NCBI RefSeq assembly: GCF_009017415.1
Contig: NC_092408.1
Coordinates: 3,286,001-3,350,000, forward strand
Direction: 5' to 3'
Source of the DNA: Aspergillus flavus
Taxonomy: Eukaryota; Ascomycota; Eurotiomycetes; Eurotiales; Aspergillaceae
DNA length: 64,000 nt
A program made the translations under genes and the position numbers. How positions within the stretch are numbered: position 1 is the first letter of the stretch; each line of letters starts with the position of its first letter. Positions 34,926 through 45,387 of this stretch are shown piece after piece. Under the pieces are notes generated by a model. The model saw nothing but the letters and a program-made list of their open reading frames with translations. It ran no database searches and was not told the DNA's origin.

Positions 34926-36875
34926 GTTAGTAGTGATATAGGGCGGAAGTGGACCGCGGTTGACCTTGATTCCGCTTTTTCCTCTTCCTCTCGCTTCTGT
35001 CCGAACACAAACCAAGAGAGAGACAACGGCACAACGCTGGTAGAAGCACGTTGGTTAATAAAGTAGACAATTACAAGAAAAGAGGAGTACGGAGGAAAAT
35101 ACGAGCGATTCTCGGGCAAAAGTGGTGGGAGTTGAAGTAGGTAAGCCCGAAGAAAAAGAAACCGGCCACCGCTCGTTCTTGTAATTAACTCCAAAGGCAA
35201 CCTGACTTCTTGGCCGGTGGAGTCTGAGTCAGTTTTCCCCGAGCTGTTCTCCAAGAGGAATGGTTCTCATTGGTGTGTTGTTCCTTGTTCACCCTCTTTA
35301 AGAGATTTTAAAGCCTTTTTTCCCCGCGGCCGACAAGCAGCACTAGCCGGGATCAGGAAGGTCCGTGGAGTGCAGTGGATATATGCCAGCCCTGCGAACC
35401 CTACAAAGAACAAACCGACCTAGTAAATCAACAAACAGATAGAAGGGCATAGGCGCGATGCTAGGGAAGTGTGAAAGGGACAGAAGTTTTAAAAATCAGG
35501 CATGGTGGAAAGAACGAAACTGGTAAAAAAGTGGGTCCCATTCTAGTACTCAACTTCATAGAGGACAGTAGCATTCGATTCCACGACCACAGGTGAATGA
35601 ATCATATCCACACAGAGCGTGCTCCCCCATTTTGCGGGGTGGTTTCGTTGGAGACTCGGACATGTCGATTCCATCAGAGCCCAAAAACATATTGACGGAT
35701 CTCCTGGGCATCAATGCGCGTGCGGAGTAGAGCCGAGGGGGTCTCTCGACCTCTTTCTCAGGAGCCATAGGGGGCACTGTGGCATTGTACTCTTGTCAGC
35801 AGCTGTGAGCTGCATCACTGGAGTCCAGTTGTTGCATAGAGGTTGGTGGCATAACTTTGAACCAAGTATAGAAGGTTATCCCTAGATAGAACTTAGGCAA
35901 GAACACGTGATAGGCATGTGAGGAAGGAGACTCCGACGGGGAAAACAGCACTAAAACATAACTCCTTGATTTTGTCCTTTTCAATGTTATAACAAGACAG
36001 TTTATACTCAAAGGAATACATCTGATATATCCTTCTACATAGAGACAGCTTTGTAAGAAAAACTTTTTAAGAAGAAAGCTTATACTTTTGGGTAGTAGTT
36101 AACCGTCTAGTAAAGCTCAGTAATATATATATATAGTTATATATTGATTATTACCTAATTATATACTAGTCTTTATATAGACTAGTGTAGGAAGATAACT
36201 CCGGAGCGGGAAATAGATCAGTATAGAGCTTAGAACTTTTTATAGATTGCTATAGATTTCTTGCCCGTTACTTCGGGGGGTACACTCGCTCATTTTATTC
36301 GCTCCTCAATCCACTTCGGCGACATCGGGGGGACCCACTACGTTCGAGGGCGCTTATATATATAGATATAAAAAAGAGTTGTGGGTAAGTAAAATATTAT
36401 ACTGGTAACTGGGTTGACATTACGGCTCGAACAGAATTGGATACAACCTTGATAGGCTCTTTGTGCAGAGGTCTAGTCGTGTAGATCCCTGTGGAGTAGA
36501 TTCCCTTAGAGATTATATGTAAATAAAGTGGCTAGCTGAAGTTGATAGATCATAGACTTCAGAATTAGATTTACCCTAAGTCACACTGTCACACATACGT
36601 ACTCTATCTTCCCCAGCGCCGCATTCAGATCGCGCCAAACCAATCAACATTAAGAAAGCTCCCCACTTTTAATGATTACCAGGGAAGATGATTGAGGAAT
36701 ACTATCGAGATATGTCGCAAGCTGCCATGAACATGACTGGATTCCATTGACAAAGGACGGATCAGTTATGGTCCATAGATACCTTTAAATAGCGCATGAG
36801 GTTGAGGTGTAAATTGGAAGTTTTCAATCCCTACTCTACCTCCATACGATATTGGATGCTATTCGAAGGCCGGCC
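34926..36875. other. Intergenic region with a small uncertain ORF and AT-rich relic
   Basis: This is about 1.95 kb between divergent genes. The first 450 bases are the MFS promoter. At 35556-35777 (minus) a 73-codon frame has a varied, protein-like composition (it ends CGRGIECYCPL), but no start context or family is recognisable. From 36040 to 36420 the DNA becomes strongly AT-rich, with TATATA runs around small GC islands. Confidence 0.45.
36040..36420. mobile_element. Possible eroded transposon remnant (AT-rich block)
   Basis: AT-rich DNA (TAATATATATATATAG, TTATATATATAG) surrounds GC-rich islands with related words, TTACTTCGGGGGGTAC (about 36269-36284) and CGACATCGGGGGGACC (about 36321-36336). 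A perfect 8-bp inverted repeat, ACTAGTCT (36165-36172) / AGACTAGT (36179-36186), lies inside. This mixture is what repeat-induced C-to-T mutation of an old mobile element can leave. No transposase frame survives, so the call is tentative. Confidence 0.3.
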
Positions 36876-38071
36876 ATGTCTGACACACCTTCTCTTCATA
36901 TAGCCTTAATCGCCGAACAACGGTCGACCTTCCACAACCAAGGTTATTCAGAAGAAGAATGTGCGGCTTTACCACACAGCGGTGAAACCGGTAGTGTTCT
37001 GACTACCCTGCGAGAACTTGGGCATCATGTTACCCTAGTACCAGGAGTCCAATCCCTCGTCAAACACCTAGCAGCTGGCACATATAAGGATTGGGATCTG
37101 GCATTTAACATCGCACAAGGATTTCATGGGTCATCCAGAGAAGCCCAGGTTCCAGCGCTGTTAGATGCCTACCAATTGCTATACACCTTTTCTGACGCTG
37201 CCACGATGGCACTTTGTCAGAACAAGGTCCATACTAAGGTACCGCATCTCTTAGGTCGTTACTTGAAGACCACGGCCCTGCTAACTAATCTGGGCACATA
37301 GATTATCCTGGCTCATCATAACATACCCACAGCTCCATTCTCGGTGATCTCACGGAAGGATCAGAACCTGAGGCTTGAGAATCTTGACAATATGTTATCG
37401 CACTACCCACTCTTTTTGAAGTCAGTTATAGAAGGATCGTCAGATTTAACAAAGTGACAGAACCGGCAGAGTTAGAATCGGCAGTCAAAAAGCTACGATC
37501 AATATTCCCTGACCAAGATATCTTGGTGGAACCTTTTCTGTCAGGACGGGAGCTTTCAGTGAGCATCCTAGGAACTGGTGTCCAGAGTTGTGTGGTTGGC
37601 GTAACGGGGTTTCTGTGGCAAAATCCCTTCAGCGACAGGAACGGAGAAAATGAAAGCTCCAGCAGTTTGGAGTTTGCCAGCAGAAAAAGCAAGTCTAGCG
37701 ACGCAAACATGCTGGTAGTACGTCATGACCCTGGGCTTATGGCTGAGCCACAGGTCAAGGTTGCCTGTCAGGTTGCATTGGACGCCTGGAGATCTCTTGG
37801 CTGCCGCGATGCTGGACGTGTTGACATTCGATTCAGCTCCGATGAGCACGATGCTGTCCCTAACGTTCTAGAGGTAAGCCTGCCAAGGTCGATCTCGCCT
37901 TAAGGAAGAACGATTTTATCTAATGTCATATAGCTGAATCCTATTTCCGGCCTCCTTCCCGGCCATTCTCCATTGCCGAGCAGTGCCGAAGAAAATGGGC
38001 TTCCATATAAAAGGCTGTTGGCAGCAATTATCCAAAGTGCTCTCACCAGAAAGTCTGCTTGCTATTATTAG
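36876..38071 (+). pseudogene. D-Ala-D-Ala-ligase-like ATP-grasp gene, frame-broken
   Basis: Exons 36876-37238, 37302-37873 and 37934-38071 follow good splice sites and match the ATP-grasp ligase family end to end: N-terminal SLHIALIAEQR, AFNIAQGFHG (substrate region), FSDAATMALCQNKVHTK, then LKSVIEGSS, ILVEPFLSGRELSVSILG, GRVDIRF and a C-terminal Mg-binding LNPISGLLPGHS. The second exon breaks at 37443-37450: between EGSS and KV the family needs 12 bases (EGSSxGxxKV in bacterial Ddl) but only 8 are present. The frame therefore hits TGA at 37455-37457 and the conserved Gly of the ATP loop is lost; the usual Pro before EGSS is Ser too. No intron choice repairs it. The enzyme would join amino acids through an acyl-phosphate; its role in fungi is unclear. 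A sequencing error cannot be excluded. Confidence 0.8.
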
Positions 38072-39177
38072 CTAGGAATTTATAGCTATATGCTGCACAC
38101 TCACTTTGCTTTGATATGCCTATCGTGATGCATCTTATGAGTCTTAATATGATTATTTTCTAGATCTTGAACCCGAAACCGACCGGTTAACAACTCTACT
38201 GTCAATCTCATTGAGATTTACTAGATATTGTACGCAGCTATCCAGGTGGGTATAATGACGTATAATATAATAGCGAGAATGAACGGATTTATGTAGGGAT
38301 CATAGTTAAAGATGAGAGGAAGTTTCAATATCCCTTCTATCTTTCTTATTGAAATGTTCCTTGGGGTTAATTCTCTTTGGACTGATTGACTGATAAGGTT
38401 TCAACGGCGTTACATTCGGTTGGGCAGGGAATGATTTGATTGACGGATCGAATAGAAAAGCGACGATAAGATTTGGAGGGCTGACTTGTAGTGTCGTGAT
38501 CAAGACACATGAGAAGCCCGTCTGGGTCAATCCACCATATCCATTGGTTTGTTGGAACACATGTTCATGAACTCCGAGGGTAACCAAAGAGTGATTTCAT
38601 CACCCTATATCATCACGAGACCCCTCGGGACCCAGTGACTTTTGCCCATAAGGTGCAAACAGAGCAAAGCAAATCGATGGGATCTGGAACTGAATACTAA
38701 AAACTACACCGCAAATGAACAGCAGCCTGGTCGATGCCAGGAACATCTCTGTCCCTTGCTACTCAATCAAAATGTGGCAGACGCTAGATCCATAAACTGT
38801 CCAATTATTATGGTAATCGGACATGTTCAGTCACGCAAGGGATGGGTACTAAAGCTTTTCCGACCGTTGTCATTTACGACCTTCCCATCTCCAGACGCAG
38901 CAGCCACCCTCATTATTGGGTTTCTTTCACGCGATGACTGGCCCGGGGATCTTATCAGTCCCCTGTCAAAAATGTCATTGTTTCACTAGCCCTTTCTTTA
39001 AAGACATCTTCGGCCTCCACAATGCCCCTAAAATGGTACCCTACAGATCTTAGCATGCATCCTCTTACCCCTACCGGATAATACATAAAATAATCCAGTC
39101 TTCCCCAAAAAATCTGCAAAAAGACTTCGTCTGTCTCTCACGTCCATCGCAGCCAGATCGCCCAAATCCAACTCAGA
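38072..39177. other. Intergenic: ATP-grasp 3' flank and carboxypeptidase promoter
   Basis: This is 1.1 kb with AT-rich DNA from 38070 to 38300 and no credible gene. The last 150 bases before 39178 are C/A-rich, typical of a leader. Confidence 0.45.
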
Positions 39178-40952
39178 ATGCGCTTTCAAGGCGTTGTGCC
39201 GACGGCTTTATTGGCCGTCTCATGCACCGACAAGGCGTGTGCTTCCAAGCATGGACGCTCTGATCAGCCAGTGCACGAACCCTCGGTCCTAGACAGGAGA
39301 ACATCATTGTCTTCGGAGGAGCGTCAGCTCCGCTCACACGATAACTTTCGATTTCTCAATGACGAGACGAGGCGTATGTATTCATACTTCCTGGTGGATG
39401 AATGCTGATGTAGGCATATGGATCAATAGCCTACCTCGTGGAGAGCTTGCCTGATGTGCCATTCGACGTCGGTGAATTGTACTCGGGATCAGTGCCAATC
39501 GAAAAGGGTAACAGCTCGAGAACTCTCTTCTTTGTGTTCCAGCCGACAGTGGGGGAGCCTGTGGACGAAATTACAATCGAGGTTAATGGGGGCCCGGGTG
39601 CTAGCTCCCTCGAAGGGTTCCTCCAAGAAACCGGCAGATTTGTTTGGCCACCAGGAACCTATGCGCCAGTCATTAATCCGTATTCCTGGGTAAATCTGAC
39701 TAACATGTTGTGGTACGTTTCGATTGTCTCCTTTGGGATTCCTTCTTTAATCTTCACTATAGGGTTGATCAGCCCGTTGGGACGGGGTTTTCTACAGGCA
39801 CACCTACTGCTACCACTGAAGAGGAGACGTCCAGGGACTTTATTAATTTCTTTAAGAACTTTCAAGGCATCTTTGGAATCAAGAAATTCAAGATTTACGT
39901 GACCGGTCAGAGCTATGCTGGGCGTTATGTGCCGTACATTGCTGCGGCAATGCTGGATCAAAATGACAAGGACTATTATGACGTCCATGGTAGGCTCTTT
40001 CTCTTGCAACGAGGAAGTAGGCCCCACAAACATTCATATGCTGATGCTTTTCAATGTAGGGGCACTGGTTTACGACCCAGTCATTGGCCAATTTGACTAC
40101 GTGGGACAACAAGTGGCTGCTGTGCCAACTGTGCAGGAGAACGCTAACATCTTCAACTTTAATGCAAGCTTTATGAATCAACTACAAAGTCTTCACAAAT
40201 CGTGTGGTTATCAGGACTTTATAGACGAATATCTTACTTTCCCTCCATCGGGGGTCCAGCCTCCGAAGTCTTTTGACCCTACCAGCGACGCTGATTGTAA
40301 TATCTATAACATGATCACGGATGCAGCTTATCGAGTCAACCCTTGCTACAACGTATACGCCATCAACCAGATGTGTCCCTTTCTGTGGGATGTTCTTGGA
40401 GGGCCCACGAAACTTCACTACCTACCCGCCGGAGCCACGGTGTATTTCGATCGCGATGATGTCAAGAAAGCTATGCACGCACCCAATATGACCTGGTCCC
40501 TGTCCTCGCTCCAGCCTGTCTTCGTTGGTGGCGACGCCGGAGTTGGGAGACTGGGTGATTTGTCCGCCAACCCAATCGAACGTGTTCTACCCCAAGTGAT
40601 TGAAGCCACAAACCGAGTTCTCATCAGTCACGGAGATTACGATTTTATTCTCCAGACCAATGGAACCCTTTTGGCTATCCAGAACATGACTTGGAACGGA
40701 CAACTAGGATTCCAGTCTCAGCCGAGCACCCCGATTGAGATTGGTCTGCCGGACCTCCAGTATGCGGAGGTGTTTGAAGAGAACGATCTCTTCTCATGGC
40801 GCAGCGGCCAGGGAGTAATGGGCATACAACACTATGAGAGAGGAATGATGTGGGCGGAGACATTCCAGAGCGGCCACATGCAGCCTCAGTACCAGCCCCG
40901 AGTCGCCTACCGTCACATCCAGTGGCTACTCGGGCGGATTGAAGAATTGTAG
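39178..40952 (+). CDS. Serine carboxypeptidase, family S10
   Basis: Four exons, 39178-39373, 39430-39712, 39763-39989 and 40060-40952, give 532 aa. The catalytic triad can be read: Ser210 in GQSYAG (usually GESYAG), Asp in HGDYDFIL, and His in [10 protein letters not shown]. The oxyanion/substrate motif reads [11 protein letters not shown]; the family normally has Cys where Ala stands, losing a conserved disulfide partner, and [11 protein letters not shown] is intact. A weak N-terminal signal ([15 protein letters not shown]) and a propeptide-like charged stretch precede the core. There are several N-glycosylation sequons (NSS, NLT, NMT). Such enzymes remove C-terminal residues at acid pH, in the vacuole or outside the cell. 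All three introns are 50 to 70 nt and restore the frame. Confidence 0.92.
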
Positions 40953-43900
40953 GTGAGTTGGGACCATGAAGTTGGAAGATGATGATATGCTACATATACC
41001 TGTATACTGTTCTGATACTACTGATACTACACTACCTGTTATGTCATATCTCGAGATAAGGAGACAAGAGCTTTGACCGACGGGAATACATTTCCTAATC
41101 AAGCATATTCTTAGAAGCATCCGCTGATTGGCATACAATGATCCTGATATCATTTTTTAACCCGTCAAGGTAAAAACCTTCACGCAGCCTCCAGATCTTT
41201 GGGACTTTGATTTGACTTCCAGATATACTTCCCATCACCTTTTCCGCCAACAGCCTAAGATCTCCGTTGTAACGAGCAGGAGTAGAACAGCGCAGCCACG
41301 GAATGATAGGGAAAGCTGTCTATTCCGACAGTACCTTTGAGTTTGTAAAAGAAGACTGGAAGCATCATTGATGTACTCCTCATAGGTTCATACTTGTAAC
41401 GTACAAATATACATACATGTATAAACATGTACGGATCCCGTGGTGGAGACACAATACATGTACTGTACTTGGTTCTACCTTGCCCTATACAGCGCATGAT
41501 AGCGAAGTCCCAGCCTTGCATGATGCTCAATTAGTTAATAATTGTATCCAGTTCTCCGTCACAGTGTACCAGACAATGCCACGGTCGGGACACACGAAGT
41601 ATGCTTAGAGGGCACATCGATCGGATCCATGTATGTACCATCTGTATGTACCATCACGATCCAACGATCACGATATCTCGTGACCAGAGATTCCCCGGGT
41701 CCATCAGGCCTCCTCATTCCGAGGAAAACTGGAGACCAGGGCCCTTCTCCAGAGTCCGGAACTAGGGAGTAACCGAAATCATACCCACCGATAAAGTCCT
41801 CTTTTGACAACCTCCATGTACGAGTCTCAAGTTGGCATAGTTAGACTTTGGGAGTGGAGTTATACCCGATATATGCACTCCAGTCGCCGTTGACTGCGTC
41901 CCTCTGTCCGGTCGCACTTTGGAGGGTACGATGCCCACATGAGTCCCCATCGCAATTTGGAGTACCAATGAAACTCTCCAGTTTCATGGCAGTATTCGTA
42001 AGTGATGTTCCTGATAATTTTATCAGACCACGTTATTTGTTATTGAATGTCAATCGTATCATCGAGGATTACCCCGTATCGTAGAATTAGAGTACGTAGG
42101 AATAAACAATTTTTTCTCCTCATCTTCTCCTCACCTTATTTTCGTTCCCCCTCCTTTCCCCTTCGTCGTTTCTCGATCTCTCCCCGCATTCTTGCGGATC
42201 TTGTGACGCCACGTGCGTATTTGACTCTTTTATCGTCCGTGAAGGTCGTATGGCGTGGTGAAACAACTCTTTGGGGGATCCAAATGTTTGGTTGTCGGAT
42301 TGGGAAAAGGTGGTTTTGCACTTGACCATTCCCGAGGACGTGGGGCGGGATTTACTCCGAGTACAGACCAATTTACTAAGACCATGTAACGCTATTCCGC
42401 AATGAATCTCTGCTCGTATATGAGCAACGGAGGTTATGTAGACGGCATAATTGTACTGCCTAAAAATAGCGAGGAAAAAAAAAAAAAAAGAGGATACTTC
42501 GTGTCATTTATCATATTACCAAATCTTTTTTCCCATCCTTCTTTCACGATATCGGCCCCAAACTTGCCAGAGGTTATCCGGCAGTAACTTCCATGCTCCA
42601 TGAAAATTTGAACCCTGTAAATACGAGCCGTTGATTGGGTTGAAGGGCGACGGTGGAGCCGCGGGCAAGAATCCTACGCTGGGATGACGGATGCGGCAAT
42701 GACCGTCCCTTCGCCTTTGACGATCAATACTTGGGTGGGAGGCGGATTAAGCTGAACTGCATCTTATAAGATAAACGACCTCGTGTTTTGGAGATGCATT
42801 GCGTTGCGTGGATGGTTTATGTTGACGCTATCTGCGTTGTTTGTTATTTATAACCCCCGTCTCTTACCTTTTATAGAGGTTCTCGTGAGCATTAACAGAG
42901 TTAGGGTTCAACATCTATCCTGCCAAGGAGGCTGTCTAAGCTAACCCCTGTAGGGTTAATCTTACCAAGAGAATAGAGAAAAGCTTTGCCTTTCGTATGG
43001 CTTGGTATATGCGGGATTTTGCATACAGATTCAGTATCCTTATTTGTCTATCTAATTTCAGTCTACTGTGTATTTTATATTTTTTTTTTCTTTCTCGGTA
43101 CGTCGCAAGGACATGTCTTCCCCAAACGGGATTAGCGTGATTATATTACGGAGTCCATCCAGAGCGATGACGTAGGGCAATAACTAAGGTCATCTCGGCA
43201 CGTGGACTTGATATACTCGTGATAATGCTCCCTTCGAGAACCAATCGTTGTACCCATTTGCCCCTCATGTTTCCTTTCGGAGCTCCACTCTATATGTCCA
43301 GACTCCAATGGTATGATTTAACAAAATAGGCAGATGGATTCCTCGGGCTCCGAGGACTAGGTACCTATGTAATCCTACGGTATCTTCATGGAAGTCCAAA
43401 GAATTGCGGTGGACGAGATTGTCTGACAACCAATCCAAGCCAAGAGATGACCTTCACCGGGTTCTGACCAATGGTCGTCTGGAAGCACGCCTTCTAACTC
43501 GTTTCCTACTAGCGCGGTGATACTTTTTGCTATCTGGCCACTGGGAAGGCAATGAAATTTGCTTAAATATGGTTCGACATCTGTGGGAGCCGCCCGAAAC
43601 TCTCTTATCCGGCTTTGCTTCGACGGTTATATCAACTATTGGTACGGAGTCATGGCGGGTTGTTTGGTTACCCGTCGCTGAGGTATGGTATGGACGGTAT
43701 CGAAGGCAAACAGAACGAGGCACGTGGTGGTGGCACATTACATTCCTACAGAAAGGATAAAGAAATCTCTGTGACCGTCAGACTTTTGTACACCTTTCAG
43801 CAACAATCTGTAAGTCGAAGGGTCACTAAGGAGTGAACTAACAAGTTTAGCGCGCTGTGCACAAAGAGTTACTATGATCGGATGAAGTACAGATCTGCTC

Positions 43901-45387
43901 CAAGAAAGGTTAGTCAGCCTGGCCCGGACTGGCCGTAGTCTTCGCCGGTTGCAACTTTACCTTCACACCCAGGGCCCGTGGCGACTCCTCCATCTGCGCC
44001 GCACTGGCCGATCCACCGTGGATTCTCCAATCATCTTCCCCGCGAATCCCCATCGCTTTTGGCCGGTGTGGGCTTCATTCAAACCTATCAACGGCCCGTG
44101 TTGTGTCTCCCGCTTTAAGTCAGTTGGGCGAGGACCTTTTCCCTGATATTCGTCTGCATGTCTGTCAGTACAGTATTTCTTGATACGAGAGACGAGTCCC
44201 GGAACGGCCCCCGTGAAAGTTTCAGATATCCGGTGAGTATGATATCAACAATGAGGGAGTGATTCAGTGGGTTGGAATTCACCACCGAGAACTCTTTGCA
44301 TTTCCATAGGTAAACTGTGGTTTCCAGCAGAGAATTGACCTATGTATCGACGTTGTTCTTCCCATGGGGCGTCAGCGAAAGGGTATGGTAGCAGATGGCA
44401 TCATTGGCCTGCAATAGCATCCAGATGATTTTTCCGTGGTTGCCACATTACGTTACGAACTGGACGGCTTCAACCGAATGAATGTAATTTACAAATACCG
44501 CCCGATACGAGGTTCAATCGTCTGTTTTACGCCAAGGAGAAAAAAAAAATAAAAGTAAAAAAAAAGAATACCTCATGGAAGATGATTGTCTGATAGGAGC
44601 TTTATCTTTCTCTCTCAACCATATTTTCCTTTTTTTTTTTTTTTTTCTTCTCGTCTGGTTAGTAGGAGGAATTGGATTGCTTATATAGGCCCCCAGTTTC
44701 CTCATCTTCTCTGCCTCGTCGCCTTTCTTCACCTCTCTTCTTTCCATACTTCCTTCTCTCTTCCTCCACCTCTTCCATCCCCACACTTTCCAACCCAGAT
44801 CTTCAATCGCCAGGCCGATAGCTATCGCAGCTTCGTCTTCCTGTTCTCAAATAATTATTGCGATCCAAGGAACATCAAACACGGACCGTCAAAGTTCTGT
44901 CTCAAACTCCCTTCTGATCTATATACCATTTACACTTGTTGTCTAGCGTGACAGCAGACTGTCACATCTTCAGCTATTCGACACACGTTCAGTAGCAGCT
45001 GTCCTCAGGTATATACGGACACTCCATCGAAATCTCGAACAACAGCCCAAACTCGCCCTTTTTCCCGGCATCACGTCCCTAGCGCCACCTGTTGAAACCC
45101 TGGACGACTTACAGCCCAGTTGAACAGCCATTGCGCCTTGCCATCTCGGCCCCTGAGCGCCATTGCTTGCCCCCGGTCTGCATCACCAGAAGCCCTACCG
45201 ACCCAGACCCCGATAGAGATTGCCTTTGCGACTATAACGGACCAAAGTAGACTTAGCCCCCCTTGACCGGCTTGCCAATCGACAACTTAGATCTCGGACG
45301 GTAGACGATCACCACCCTCCGGTATCGAGAAGAAGATTCCCAGAGCGCGCCAGCCCATCTGTCCATAGCAGCAAACGAACCGGCACC
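40953..45387. other. 4.4-kb gene-free interval
   Basis: No frame matches a known family. The region has a 13-bp direct repeat (TGTATGTACCATC at 41630 and 41643) and an 84-codon minus-strand frame at 41559-41810 of protein-like but unknown composition. It also has an A-run at 42475-42488, T-rich DNA at 43078-43096 and 44626-44648, and CT-rich DNA at 44700-44780 leading to the transporter. The last 1 kb is probably promoter and leader of the MFS gene. The middle may be decayed DNA, as the neighbouring accessory genes suggest. Confidence 0.45.

Noticed and set aside
41559..41810. 84-codon minus-strand frame of protein-like composition
   Set aside because: No ATG context, splice partner or family signal; kept only as a remark in the intergenic entry.
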